The position numbers and the translations under genes are program-made. DNA of 64,000 bases, from contig NZ_CP147243.1 in NCBI RefSeq assembly GCF_037198285.1, positions 2,224,422-2,288,421 of the forward strand, written 5' to 3'. Numbering within the stretch: position 1 is the stretch's first letter; each line of letters begins with the position of its first letter. This DNA comes from Haladaptatus sp. DJG-WS-42. Lineage in GTDB: Archaea > Halobacteriota > Halobacteria > Halobacteriales > Halococcaceae. The notes under the pieces are model-generated. The model ran no database searches. It was not told the DNA's origin and saw only the letters and a list, made by a program, of their open reading frames with translations. Of the stretch, positions 1-9,131 are shown one piece after another.

Positions 1-2
1 CC

Positions 3-899
3 ATCTTCAACCGCGGGAATCATGAGAACCCGTTTGGCGAGGAAGTCGCACACATTCAGGGCGACCGCACGAACGACGCCGAACTCGCCGCAGCGGCGAC
101 CGAGGCCGACCCGGACGTCGTCATCGATTGCGTGGCGTACAAGCCCCGCGAGGTGCGCACCGCAACCCGCATTTTCGAGGACGTAGACGCCTACGTCTAC
201 ATTTCGAGCGGGAGCGCCTACGGTGACGAAGAAATCCCGAAACGCGAGGGCGTCACCCGGCTCTGTGACTGCACGAACGAGCAGGCCGATGAGGACTCAG
301 CCGAATCCTATGGCCCGCGGAAAGCAGAGGGCGACCGCGCCATCTTCGCGGCTGCAGAACGCGGTGTAAACGCCATGAGCGTGCGTCCGTGCATCGTCTA
401 CGGCCCGGATGACTACGGCGAGCGCTTTGACTACTGGATTCACCGCGTCAGCACCTACGACCGCGTCATCATCCCGGGTGATGGGACGAACCTCTGGCAT
501 CGTGCGTACGTCGAAGACGTGGCGAGCGCGCTGCGCATCGTCGCAGAGGAGGGCGACTCCGGCGAGGCGTACAACGTTGGCGACCAGCGGCTCGTGACCT
601 TAGAAGAGATGCTTCATCTCATGGCAGACGCACTCGATACCGACATCGACGTGGTGCACGCGGGCGCACGTGAACTGTCGATTGCAGGTCTCACGCCCGA
701 AAATTTCATCCTCTGGCGCGACTACCCGCACGTCCTCGCGACGGAGAAACTGGCGTCGCTTGGCTGGGAATCGACGCCCCTGCGCGAGGCGATGGAACGC
801 ACGGTCGATGACCACCTCGAAAGCGACCGCGACGGGAGCGAACACGACCCCGGGCGTGAAAATGAAGCGCGCCTCCTCTCGGTTCTCGACACCATCTGA
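3..899 (+). CDS. NAD-dependent epimerase/dehydratase, 5' end cut off by the window
   Basis: This is an extended short-chain dehydrogenase (Rossmann fold) that probably acts on a nucleotide-sugar or a similar substrate. The frame is open from base 3, and what is visible begins just after the first Rossmann strand (IFNRG), so the glycine-rich NAD motif lies before the window. The active-site pattern is present: a serine-rich ISSGSAYG strand followed by Tyr-Gly-Pro-Arg-Lys (YxxxK) in SYGPRKAEGD. The RPCIVYGP strand and a later YNVGDQ segment are typical of the family. The C-terminus is acidic and variable. The gene is followed 57 bp later by egsA on the same strand. The substrate cannot be told from the sequence. 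Confidence 0.85.
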   Translation: MFNRGNHENPFGEEVAHIQGDRTNDAELAAAATEADPDVVIDCVAYKPREVRTATRIFEDVDAYVYISSGSAYGDEEIPKREGVTRLCDCTNEQADEDSAESYGPRKAEGDRAIFAAAERGVNAMSVRPCIVYGPDDYGERFDYWIHRVSTYDRVIIPGDGTNLWHRAYVEDVASALRIVAEEGDSGEAYNVGDQRLVTLEEMLHLMADALDTDIDVVHAGARELSIAGLTPENFILWRDYPHVLATEKLASLGWESTPLREAMERTVDDHLESDRDGSEHDPGRENEARLLSVLDTI

Positions 900-956
900 A
901 CACACGTCAGCCGACAGAGAGTAAACGGTATCACGGCGGGCGGTTCATGTCATAGT

Positions 957-2015
957 ATGTTTACCAAGTCGTCGTGGATTCGCCTGCCACGAAACGTTCT
1001 GGTGGGCCACGGGGTCTTAGACCAGACGGTGGAGGCGGTCTCAGAACTCCACCTGCGTGGGACGCCGGTGCTCGTCACGAGTCCGACGCCGCGGAAGATC
1101 GCGGCCGACCGAATCATCGACCAGTTCGAGGACGCAGGCTTCTCGCCGGAAATCGTCGTCGTTGAAACCGCGAGCTTCGCGGAGGTACAGCGCGTCATCG
1201 ACGCCGCCAAAGCAGTGGACGCAGGCTTCCTCGTCGGCGTCGGCGGCGGGAAGGCAATCGACATCGCGAAGATGGCTGCAGACCGCATCGACCGCGGCTT
1301 CATCTCTGTGCCAACGGCGGCGAGCCACGACGGCATCGTGAGCGGCCGCGGTTCGGTTCCGGAAGGCGACACCCGCCACAGCGTGGCCGCGGACCCGCCG
1401 CTCGCCGTCGTCGCGGACACCGAACTGCTCGCGAACGCCCCGTGGGAACTCACCACCGCGGGATGTGCGGACATCATCTCTAACTATACTGCGGTCAAAG
1501 ACTGGCAACTCGCCCACCGCCTGAAGAACGTCGAATACTCTGAGTACGCGGGCGCGCTCTCACAGATGACTGCGGAGTTGCTCGTAGAACGCATCGACGC
1601 TATCAAACCCGGCCTCGAAGAGTCCTCGTGGGTGGTCGTAAAGGCGCTTGTCTCCTCTGGCGTGGCGATGAGCATTGCCGGGTCCTCGCGGCCCGCGAGC
1701 GGCGCAGAACACCTTTTCTCTCATCAGTTAGACCGTCTCACACCCGGGGCGGCGCTCCACGGCCATCAGGTCGGTGTCGGGTCGATTCTCATCGAGTATC
1801 TCCACTCGGGCGAACACGGCCAGTGGCAGAACATCCGCGACGCGCTCGACAAACTCGGTGCGCCGACGACGGCAGACGGACTCGGTATCGACCCCGAAAC
1901 CGTCATCGAAGCGCTGACGACGGCCCACGAAATCCGCGACCGCTACACGATACTCGGCGATGGGGTGAGCGAGGATGCCGCGATAGAAGTCGCAACCGTT
2001 ACAGGCGTTATCTAA
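957..2015 (+). CDS. egsA: sn-glycerol-1-phosphate dehydrogenase
   Basis: The enzyme reduces dihydroxyacetone phosphate to sn-glycerol-1-phosphate, the step that sets the archaeal stereochemistry of membrane lipids. At 352 residues it has the family length. The nucleotide-binding motif GVGGGKAIDIAK lies at residues 94-105 and SVPTAASHDG at 117-126. Candidate zinc ligands are Asp172, His252 (in SGAEHLFSHQLD) and a His near 270. The ATG at 957 is preceded by a GGTAT-rich stretch at about -27 that could be the TATA element. The stop codon overlaps the stop of the convergent Nudix-like gene by two bases. This is a core archaeal lipid gene, and the window carries two geranylgeranyl-reductase-family genes of the same pathway further on. 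Confidence 0.95.
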   Translation: MFTKSSWIRLPRNVLVGHGVLDQTVEAVSELHLRGTPVLVTSPTPRKIAADRIIDQFEDAGFSPEIVVVETASFAEVQRVIDAAKAVDAGFLVGVGGGKAIDIAKMAADRIDRGFISVPTAASHDGIVSGRGSVPEGDTRHSVAADPPLAVVADTELLANAPWELTTAGCADIISNYTAVKDWQLAHRLKNVEYSEYAGALSQMTAELLVERIDAIKPGLEESSWVVVKALVSSGVAMSIAGSSRPASGAEHLFSHQLDRLTPGAALHGHQVGVGSILIEYLHSGEHGQWQNIRDALDKLGAPTTADGLGIDPETVIEALTTAHEIRDRYTILGDGVSEDAAIEVATVTGVI

Positions 2016-2527
2016 GCTGGAAGTGCGTCAGACACCGTTGCGGGCGGATTTGTCCACCATTCGACGGCGGCAACGCCGTCGCCTTCACGCAGTTCACCGC
2101 CAGTTGGAACGCCAGAAAAGAGGAGTTGGAGTTGATACACGGGGGGTCGTTCGACGTTTCGTTCGTCGCCGATACCCACAATCGAGACGCGTGTGACTTC
2201 GTCGATGTCACAATCGAGGCCTGTTGTTCGTTTCACGAGTCGTTTTGCGCCCGCTTCGAGGGTTTCGTCTGCGCCGACTCTGCCACCGGGTTCGGCCCAC
2301 CGGTTCGTCCCATCATCTTCTTTGACCAGTAACACACGTCCGTCAGGGTCTTCGAGACGAACGCCTGCACAGACGACTCTCCCCGCGGCGAACTGCTCGC
2401 ACGCGCGCTCGTAGGTGGCGGGCGGCAGCGCAGTCGTGGTCTGGTTTACCGGCACCGACCCGTACTGCGTCGAAAGCGTAGAAAGAAGCTCCCCGACCTG
2501 CTCTCGGGAGCGTTCTGAGACGGCCAT
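2012..2527 (-). CDS. Nudix-fold protein with degenerate Nudix box
   Basis: A 171-residue protein whose central region has Nudix topology: VCAGVRLEDPDGRVLLVKED, a WAEPGGRVGADET turn, then a helix. The Nudix box should read GX5EX7REUXEEXGU. Here the first Gly and Glu are kept, but the REUXEE core reads R-L-V-K-R-T, so the three Mg-binding acidic positions are Leu, Arg and Thr. A classical Nudix hydrolase activity is therefore doubtful, and a binding or regulatory role is possible. The start at 2527 (MAVSERS) is preferred over a longer frame because the added N-terminus is basic and unlike haloarchaeal proteins. The 3' end overlaps convergent egsA by a few bases. Confidence 0.8.
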   Translation of the reverse strand: MAVSERSREQVGELLSTLSTQYGSVPVNQTTTALPPATYERACEQFAAGRVVCAGVRLEDPDGRVLLVKEDDGTNRWAEPGGRVGADETLEAGAKRLVKRTTGLDCDIDEVTRVSIVGIGDERNVERPPVYQLQLLFSGVPTGGELREGDGVAAVEWWTNPPATVSDALPA

Positions 2528-2706
2528 AGCCGCCCCAAAACAACCAGTTGTAATAAGTCTTCTACAACGGGAAATGTGTGGGTAGCTGACCTGTAACGAT
2601 AACGAACTACGTTTGCGAAAAATCACGCCGTTCCCGTCTGTGGATTCATTCGACTTGCACAGAAAACCTCTCGTAGAGGGCTACATTTGCCCCGCGTGTG
2701 CCCACC

Positions 2707-4500
2707 TCAGACGTATTTGTCGAGAAACGCCGCGACGGTCGTGTAGGCGGTGACTCGATTTTCGAGCTTCGAGAAACCGTGGCCCTCGTCGTCGAAGATG
2801 CGCTTTTCGACGGGGACGTGTTTGCTCGCTTCTGCGGCAATCTGTTCTGCCTCGCCGACCGGGACGCGCGGGTCGTTCTTGCCGTGGAGGACGAGCAACG
2901 GCGCGCTGATGGCGTCGATGTTGTTGATGGGGCTAATCTCCTCTAGGAACTCTCGGTCCGCGTCGAGCGAGCCGTACTCTGCCTCGCGCAGCTTGCGCCG
3001 CCAATCGCCCGTGTTCTGCAGGAACGTGATGAAGTTCGCAATGCCGACGATGTCGATGCCCGCAGCCCAGAGGTCGGGGTACTCGGTGAGCGCCGCGAGC
3101 GACATGAACCCGCCGTAGGAGCCGCCCATCACCGCGATGCGCTCTGGGTCAACCGTTGGGTGGGCGTGGAGCCATTCGACCGCGGCTTTGATATCCGCCA
3201 CCGAGTCCATGCGCTTTTCCACGTCATCGAGGCGCGTGTAGGCCTTCCCGTAGCCCGTCGACCCGCGCACGTTCGGCTCGAGCATGGCGTACCCGCGATT
3301 CACGAGGTACTGCTTGACCGGATTGAACGACGGGCGACGCTGGCTCTCTGGGCCGCCGTGGATGTCCACGACAACGGGCGTTGCGCCCAACTTGGCGTCC
3401 TGTGGGAGCGTAAAGAAGGCCGGAATCTCGCGCCCGTCGAACGACTCGTAGTGGATGACTTCGGGTTCGCGGAACGTGTCTTTTTGAATCCCGGCAGTCG
3501 AGGCGTTCGTCCAGCGCGTTGCCTCGCCTGACTCTACGTCCACGACGTAGACGTTCGCGTTCTCGGAACTCCCTGTGACCGTAATCGAGAACGCGCTCGC
3601 GTCTGCGTTGAAGCTGATGCCGCCTTGGACGCCGCGCGGCAGCACTGGTTCTGGGTACTCCTCGATTTCTGTTGGTGAACTCAAGTCGCCCACAGTCAGG
3701 TCCGTGTAGCCTTCGACGTTTCTCGCGTAGATGATGCGCCCGGTGTCCTCGTCGATGGCCGCGCCGGCGACGTTCCACTCGGCGTCCTCCACGACGGGTT
3801 CGAGTTCCAGCGTGTCGAGCGAGAGACGCGCGAGCAAGAGTAAATCTGCGTCGCGGTCGGTGACGAGATAGAGGCTCTCGCCGTCCGGTCCCCACTGGAC
3901 GCTCCCGTAGCGAACGTGGCCCTCGTGGGGCGTGACGTGGGTCAACTCGCTGGTTTCGACGTCGAGGACGTACACGTCTTGGTCGAAACTGGAGTGGGCT
4001 TCGGAGACGATGAGGCGGGTGTCGTCCGGGCTCCACCCGCCCACCGTCAGCCAGCCGTCGCCTTCGTACACCAACTCGGCGTCGCTTCCCGTCTCGTTGC
4101 GGCGCTGGACATAGATGTCGAAGACACTCCCTTCACGGCGATTCGAGGAGAAGGCAAAGCGTTCGCCGTCGTGGCTCCAGCCGCCCCACCAGTGTTTCGC
4201 ATCCGGCGTGTCGGTGAGCGCCGTGATGCGGCCGTCGCTGTCGAGGCGAAACAGCTGTTCGCGCTCGTTGCCGCCCTCGTCCATGCCGAAGACGAGTTCC
4301 GGGTTCTCGGGCGACCACGAGGCGAAGGTGATACGCTCGTCGTAGAAGGTGCGCTGTTCTGGCCAACGACCGGGTTCGTGCAGCGACCAAATCTGGGAGG
4401 TTCCCGTCGTGTCCATCAAGAAGGCGAGTTCGCCGTGGGGGCCAAACGACGCCGACCCCGCATTGCGAATATTGAGATACCGCTCGACATCATATACCAT
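2707..4500 (-). CDS. S9-family serine peptidase (acylaminoacyl-peptidase/prolyl-oligopeptidase type)
   Basis: A 597-residue cytoplasmic peptidase of clan SC that cleaves short peptides. The N-terminal half (about residues 1-330) is a beta-propeller of WD/PD40-like repeats, with recurring motifs such as FASWSPENPEL, GGWSHDGERFAFSSNR and GGWSPDDTRLIVS. The C-terminal alpha/beta-hydrolase has the nucleophile elbow GGSYGG (Ser about 461), an Asp in GKNDPRVP (about 543) and a His in DDEGHGF (about 574), so the triad is complete. There is no signal peptide. A T-rich stretch at 4531-4540 reads as ATAAAAAC on the minus strand and can serve as its TATA box. It is divergent from the downstream glycosyltransferase. 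Confidence 0.92.
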   Translation of the reverse strand: MVYDVERYLNIRNAGSASFGPHGELAFLMDTTGTSQIWSLHEPGRWPEQRTFYDERITFASWSPENPELVFGMDEGGNEREQLFRLDSDGRITALTDTPDAKHWWGGWSHDGERFAFSSNRREGSVFDIYVQRRNETGSDAELVYEGDGWLTVGGWSPDDTRLIVSEAHSSFDQDVYVLDVETSELTHVTPHEGHVRYGSVQWGPDGESLYLVTDRDADLLLLARLSLDTLELEPVVEDAEWNVAGAAIDEDTGRIIYARNVEGYTDLTVGDLSSPTEIEEYPEPVLPRGVQGGISFNADASAFSITVTGSSENANVYVVDVESGEATRWTNASTAGIQKDTFREPEVIHYESFDGREIPAFFTLPQDAKLGATPVVVDIHGGPESQRRPSFNPVKQYLVNRGYAMLEPNVRGSTGYGKAYTRLDDVEKRMDSVADIKAAVEWLHAHPTVDPERIAVMGGSYGGFMSLAALTEYPDLWAAGIDIVGIANFITFLQNTGDWRRKLREAEYGSLDADREFLEEISPINNIDAISAPLLVLHGKNDPRVPVGEAEQIAAEASKHVPVEKRIFDDEGHGFSKLENRVTAYTTVAAFLDKYV

Positions 4501-4578
4501 ACGACTGGTTCTCCGTTCGCCCGCAAAGTCGTTTTTATCGAAATGGTGTCATGTAGAGTTGGCAAGCCGTTCGGGTGG

Positions 4579-4587
4579 TTTTTTATC
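4579..4587 (+). promoter_or_regulatory. TATA-like element of the glycosyltransferase
   Basis: The sequence TTTTTTATC lies 23-31 bases upstream of the ATG at 4610. This is the spacing expected of a haloarchaeal TATA box serving a leaderless or short-leader transcript. Confidence 0.45.
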
Positions 4588-4609
4588 AATTGATTTCGTC
4601 CCGAGGTGT

Positions 4610-5671
4610 ATGCGCGTCGCGTTCGTCTCGTCTCACACAACCGATAGACGAGACACCCCAGGCAACCGCCGGGTTCGCAGAGTCGCAGAAGGGCTCTCAC
4701 AGAAGGGCCATGAGGTTGCCGTGTTCTGTACCCAGTGGTGGGAGGGTGAGACCGTAACCGAGTTCGAGCGAGACGGTGTCACCTACCACGCCGTCACCGA
4801 CACCCCCGCCCCGCTCACGTTCGCGACCAAACTCCCGTTTGCCCTCTCGTCGTTCAACCCTGACATCATCCACGCCACCCCGACGCCACCGGCACAGGTG
4901 GTTGGCGCGCGACTGACAACGTTGTTCTCGCGGACGCCAGTGCTGGTCGATTGGTACGGCGACGACGACCCACCAGACTCATGGCGCGGGCGGTATCCGG
5001 CTCGTGCGCCAACGGCGGTCATCACGCCCTCACGGATGGTGAGCACGTGGGTCAGAGAAAGCGGGGCGTCTGCAGAGGCTGTCGAAATCATCCCTCAGGG
5101 GGTCGATATATCTCTGATAGCGGACACGGACCCGAACGATGGCGTCGATGTCGTCACCGCCAGTCGCATGGATGACCACGCGAACCTCGACAGCCTGTTT
5201 CTCGCGCTCGCAGAGCTTCGTGACCGCGACTGGCACGCAGTCGTCATCGGTGATGGGCCGAATCGAGCAGCCTTCGAGCAACAGGCTGGAGACCTCAGAA
5301 TCGCAGATCGGATCACGTTCACCGGGTCGCTCACGCCCGCAGAGCGGGTGGCCTACTACAAAGGCGCACACGTGTTCACCCACACAGCCACGCGGACGCC
5401 GTTTGCCACCGAACTGCTCTGGGGACTCGCGTGTGGGTGTATCGGCATCGTTGAGTACCACACCAATTCTGCGGCCCACGAACTCGTCGAAGGCTTAAAA
5501 CGGGGTTTTCGCGCAACCTCACCGCCGGAAATCGCAAACGCAATCGAAGAAGCCGGGTCGCTCGACACGCGACCGACAGACGAGCGCTTTTTCAAGTACA
5601 GTCACGACGCGATGCTCGAACGCTATCTCACCTGTTATTCTGCGGTACGCGACGATGCTGGGCTCTTTTAA
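4610..5671 (+). CDS. family 4-type glycosyltransferase
   Basis: A 353-residue GT-B fold glycosyltransferase. The N-terminal domain opens with MRVAFVSSHTTDRRDTPGN and has the glycine/arginine-rich 'GNRRVRRVAEGLSQKGHEV' start typical of GT4 enzymes. The C-terminal half carries a nucleotide-sugar domain: VIGDGPNR, then ITFTGSLTPAERVAYYKGAHVFTH and an ELLWGLACGCIGIVEY strand in place of the usual E-x7-E region. The start at 4610 is supported by a GAGGTG purine stretch just before it and a TATA-like element at -31 to -23. The longer upstream frame is rejected because it runs into the S9 peptidase start. Sugar donor and acceptor are unknown. No other glycan gene is adjacent, so surface-glycan synthesis is only a guess. 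Confidence 0.85.
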   Translation: MRVAFVSSHTTDRRDTPGNRRVRRVAEGLSQKGHEVAVFCTQWWEGETVTEFERDGVTYHAVTDTPAPLTFATKLPFALSSFNPDIIHATPTPPAQVVGARLTTLFSRTPVLVDWYGDDDPPDSWRGRYPARAPTAVITPSRMVSTWVRESGASAEAVEIIPQGVDISLIADTDPNDGVDVVTASRMDDHANLDSLFLALAELRDRDWHAVVIGDGPNRAAFEQQAGDLRIADRITFTGSLTPAERVAYYKGAHVFTHTATRTPFATELLWGLACGCIGIVEYHTNSAAHELVEGLKRGFRATSPPEIANAIEEAGSLDTRPTDERFFKYSHDAMLERYLTCYSAVRDDAGLF

Positions 5672-5837
5672 CTCGACAATACGAGAGGGCGTGGGACATG
5701 GTTCAGCCCCCCTCTAAGCGTGTGACGCCACGTGTGAGCATCCTCTCCAGACACACGCCCTCGCTTCCCGCGGTCTGCGTACACCCCACGAGTCATACGC
5801 GTCTGTGCGCGGGCAGGTATCTAGTAACACACCAAAT

Positions 5838-5872
5838 GTTTGTTTATTTCGGTTGTCTGTTTAACGGTTTTA
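5838..5872 (+). terminator. T-rich region after the glycosyltransferase
   Basis: A run rich in T on the + strand (TGTTTGTTTATTTCGGTTGTCTGTTTAACGG region) lies in the 201 bp gap between two convergent genes. Archaeal termination uses U-rich tracts, so it may end the glycosyltransferase transcript. The evidence is composition only. Confidence 0.3.
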
Positions 5873-6544
5873 TTACCTCCGCTCGCGCACATCACTGCCG
5901 TTAAGCGAGCGAACGGAATGGTAAATTGTCTTCTTTATCGCCGGGCGGAGGCGTTTTGAAACTGCCTGTGGCGTGATGCCGAGTTCGTCGCTGAGTTCGT
6001 CAAGCGACACGAGTCGAGGGCTTTCGAAGTAGCCCTTTTTCACGGCCAAAATGAGCGCTTCTTGCTGTTCTTCAGTGAGTGTGACGGGCATGTCTGTGCC
6101 TTCTATCGCGTCAAGCGTGGCGATGCGCTCGACTTCGACCGGGATGTCGTAGGTGTCACAGGCGGTGTGAAACGCCGTCACTGAATCGTGGTTCTGGAAG
6201 CGAACGCGAAAAAACCAGCTGTCGTCTCCATGCGCTTCAAGAACCGTCCCACCCGTCTCGAGAAGGGCGGTCAGCAGACGCTCTGAGGGCTGCGTACAGA
6301 CAACGCGGTAGAGCAATCGGTCATCAATCTGGTCGAGTAAGGTGAGCGATTCAATCTCGGGCGACGCCGTGACGAGTCGCTCGAACGATGCTGCCGCAGC
6401 GCCGGACACCCAGATGTAGGGAACCGGTTGCTCGCCAAGTGGGACGATTCGTTCGAGTTCGATATGGATGCCCGTTGACTGCGTGAGCGCAGACCCAAAC
6501 ATGAACGACTCCGAGGGGAGGACGAACTCGAGGATAGTGCTCAT
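5873..6544 (-). CDS. Bat-type (HTH_10) transcriptional regulator
   Basis: A 223-residue regulator. The N-terminal part (about 1-150) resembles the sensory domain of bacterio-opsin-activator-like proteins. The last 55 residues form the HTH_10 domain: LTEEQQEALILAVKKGYFESPR, then LDELSDELGITPQAVSKRLRPAIKK, the usual 'E..A.. GYFE.PR...L.ELA..LGIS..A.S..LRR' pattern. The start at 6544 (MSTILEFV) is the one that aligns with the family; the frame upstream is low-complexity Arg-rich sequence. It is monocistronic and convergent with the glycosyltransferase. Its ligand and targets cannot be read from sequence. Confidence 0.85.
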   Translation of the reverse strand: MSTILEFVLPSESFMFGSALTQSTGIHIELERIVPLGEQPVPYIWVSGAAAASFERLVTASPEIESLTLLDQIDDRLLYRVVCTQPSERLLTALLETGGTVLEAHGDDSWFFRVRFQNHDSVTAFHTACDTYDIPVEVERIATLDAIEGTDMPVTLTEEQQEALILAVKKGYFESPRLVSLDELSDELGITPQAVSKRLRPAIKKTIYHSVRSLNGSDVRERR

Positions 6545-6612
6545 ACAATATGTAGAACACCAACCAATAGAACTGTTTGCGTGTTGAGAACTACGAGTCC
6601 AGTGTCGTGTGC

Positions 6613-9045
6613 TCACTCGAATTTGGTTGGGTCGCGCGCCGCCTGTGCCGCCCGAACCGCGGCGACGTTTGCGTTCACGTCGTGGACACGCACGATGTCC
6701 GCGCCGCGTTCGACCGCGAGCGTCGTCCCAGCGATGGTCGCAGGCAAGCGGTCGTCGTCTTTCTCTCCGAGAATGTCGAACATCGACTTGTGTGAGTGCC
6801 CAATCAGGACGGGACACCCGAGCGCGTGTAACTCGCCCGCCCGCCCGAGCAACTCGAAGTTTTCTGTAGCCGATTTTCCGAAGCCAAGACCGGGGTCGAC
6901 GATGATTTTCCGCCGGTCGAGCCCAGCTTTCTCTGCGAGCAGCACTTTCTCGTTTAACTCCGCGATGACGTCTTCGACCACGTCGTCGTACTCCACAGTG
7001 TGTTCGGGGATGACGGGCGCATCGAGGCTGTGCATGACGACGACGGGTGCGTCGAACTCGGCGGCAACAAAGCGCATCTCTGGGTCTTCAAGACCCGTCA
7101 CGTCGTTGATGATGTCGCCACCGGCTTCAAGGGCTGCCCGCGCCACCGACGCTTTTCGCGTGTCGATAGAGATGAGACAGTCGAGGGCTGCGAGCTGTTC
7201 GACCACAGGGACGACCCGCGCGATCTCGGCTTCGGTGCTCACTTCGTCGGCGCCCGGGCGCGTGCTCTCGCCACCAATGTCGATGATTTCGGCCCCTTCT
7301 GCGACGATTTCCTTCCCGCGTGAAACGGCGTCTTCGATGGCTTCGTAGCGGCCGCCATCGTGGAAGCTGTCCGGCGTGACGTTTAAAATTCCCATGACGA
7401 CGGGGCCGTCTTCCCACGGATAGCCGAGTTTTTCGGGGCGCGTCTGAATCGAGAGCGCCTCGCGGATGTCGTCTGCGAACGGCGAGAGCCCGTAGGGTTG
7501 GCCGTCGAGCTTGTCGGCGAGGCGCTTGAACTGCGCAAGCGTTCCCATCAACACGACATCGAACGTCTCGTCGTCTTGGTCGTTGAGGCCCGACAATGCA
7601 CACTCACCGCCGAGCGACAGCATCTCTTCTTTCAGGTACTGCGCTTGGCGTTTCTGGACGCGGGTTTTGAGCACGCGGTGGACGGCTTTCCCGCGCATCC
7701 GCCAGACGCCGGGGTCGGTGACGTGTGCGCCTGAGAGTGTTTTGCGGGCGTCGTCTAAGTCCACGATACGCTTTGGAATCTCGGCTCGCGTCCAGCGTCT
7801 GCGGGCTTCGGCGACGACGAACAGCGACCCCGTAATCAGGACGCAGTCGTTCGGTCCGGCGTTCGAGAGCGCCAGTTCGACGGCGCTTTCGACGGCGCTC
7901 CGACGAGACACGTCCGCGACACCTGCGTCTTCGAAAATGCTCGCGAGCACCGCCCGGTCTTGTGAGCGGGTTAAGTCGGGTTGGCAGGTGACCACGGAAT
8001 CGGGCGTCGGGAGTGCTGTCACCATCCCACGGTGGTCTTTGTCGCTCATTGCGCCGAACACGAGGTGGAGGTTGTCGTACTCGAATTCAGAAAGGAGGTC
8101 AGCGACGACCTCGCACGCGCCGGGGTTGTGCGCCCCGTCGAGGACGGTGAGCGGCGACTGACTCATCACTTCGAATCGCCCCGGCCAGTGGGCTTTGCGG
8201 AGGCCGCGTGCGATGGGGCTCTCGTCAACGGCTGCGACCTGTCGGGCGAGTGCGACTGCGATGCCCGCGTTCGCCGCTTGGTGGTCGCCAAGCGCGGGGA
8301 GGAGCGCTTCGACGTGCCAGTCGGGACCATCGAGCCTGACGCACCCTTCGAGACCATCACGCCCGTCGTAGGCTACTGTCACGTCCGCGTCGTCGTCGCC
8401 AACGGTGACGATGTCGCCTGCCTGTTTGCGGACCGCATCGAGCGCTGTGCCCGTAGCCGCGGTCACGAGCGGGTTCACGCCGGATGCGACATGCGCTTTG
8501 TCCGTGGCGATTTCTTCGACCGTGCCGCCGAGATATTGGGTGTGTTCGAGCGAGACGTTGGTCACGGCGCTTGCAATCGGTGAGACGGCGCTCGTCGCGT
8601 CGTACTTCCCGCCGATGCCGACTTCGAGGATGGCCACATCAACGTCCTGTCTCGCAAATTCCCAAATGGCGAGCGCGGTGAGCGTCTCGAAGAAGGTGGG
8701 TGACTCGCCGTTCGTAGCCGCTTCGGTGAGATACGGTTTCGTCTGTTCGACAAACGAGATGAGCCCCTGTTTCGAAATCATCCGCCCGTTCACGCGAACG
8801 CGCTCGCGGACATCTTCGAGGTGTGGGGAGGTGTAGAGCCCGACCGACAGCCCGGCTTCGCGGAGGGTAGATTCGAGCATCCGAACGGTGCTGCCCTTGC
8901 CGTTTGACCCTGCGACTTGCACGAAGTCAATGTCATCGTCGGGACTGCCGAGATGGTCGAGCAGGGCCCGCGTGGCCTCGGTACCCGCCCGTGGGGTGAA
9001 TCGCCGCAGGTCGAAAAGAAAGTTCGCGGCGTCGTGGAACTCCAT
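6613..9045 (-). CDS. folCP: FolC-FolP fusion: dihydrofolate/folylpolyglutamate synthase + dihydropteroate synthase
   Basis: An 810-residue bifunctional folate enzyme. Residues about 1-420 are a Mur-ligase-type FolC domain with the ATP loop VAGSNGKGSTVRM near residue 45, SPHLEDVRERVRVNG, EVGIGGKYDATSAV and VLDGAHNPGA. A linker of roughly 100 residues follows, with a small domain (YLKEEMLSLGGECALSGLN and VLMGTLAQFKRLADKL) also seen as an N-terminal extension in some bacterial FolP proteins. The C-terminal dihydropteroate synthase carries GILNVTPDSFHDGG, IDIGGESTRPGADEV, ISIDTRK and DPGLGFGKS. This fusion is known from haloarchaea. The start MEFHDAANF is chosen because upstream codons run through a repeat cluster. 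It lies downstream of purNH on the same strand, and that enzyme uses folate. Confidence 0.93.
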   Translation of the reverse strand: MEFHDAANFLFDLRRFTPRAGTEATRALLDHLGSPDDDIDFVQVAGSNGKGSTVRMLESTLREAGLSVGLYTSPHLEDVRERVRVNGRMISKQGLISFVEQTKPYLTEAATNGESPTFFETLTALAIWEFARQDVDVAILEVGIGGKYDATSAVSPIASAVTNVSLEHTQYLGGTVEEIATDKAHVASGVNPLVTAATGTALDAVRKQAGDIVTVGDDDADVTVAYDGRDGLEGCVRLDGPDWHVEALLPALGDHQAANAGIAVALARQVAAVDESPIARGLRKAHWPGRFEVMSQSPLTVLDGAHNPGACEVVADLLSEFEYDNLHLVFGAMSDKDHRGMVTALPTPDSVVTCQPDLTRSQDRAVLASIFEDAGVADVSRRSAVESAVELALSNAGPNDCVLITGSLFVVAEARRRWTRAEIPKRIVDLDDARKTLSGAHVTDPGVWRMRGKAVHRVLKTRVQKRQAQYLKEEMLSLGGECALSGLNDQDDETFDVVLMGTLAQFKRLADKLDGQPYGLSPFADDIREALSIQTRPEKLGYPWEDGPVVMGILNVTPDSFHDGGRYEAIEDAVSRGKEIVAEGAEIIDIGGESTRPGADEVSTEAEIARVVPVVEQLAALDCLISIDTRKASVARAALEAGGDIINDVTGLEDPEMRFVAAEFDAPVVVMHSLDAPVIPEHTVEYDDVVEDVIAELNEKVLLAEKAGLDRRKIIVDPGLGFGKSATENFELLGRAGELHALGCPVLIGHSHKSMFDILGEKDDDRLPATIAGTTLAVERGADIVRVHDVNANVAAVRAAQAARDPTKFE

Positions 9046-9131
9046 ACAGATGGAATCTTGAGGTGTCCGCTTTAGCCTGTCGAACGTCGGTGAGGGTGGG
9101 GACGGTGTCTGCTCGTCAGCGGCGATTGGCT

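Noticed and set aside
5698-5904. Short + strand frame after the glycosyltransferase
   Set aside because: 68 codons with Cys/His/Arg-rich, atypical composition, no homology pattern and overlap with the Bat-type gene end.
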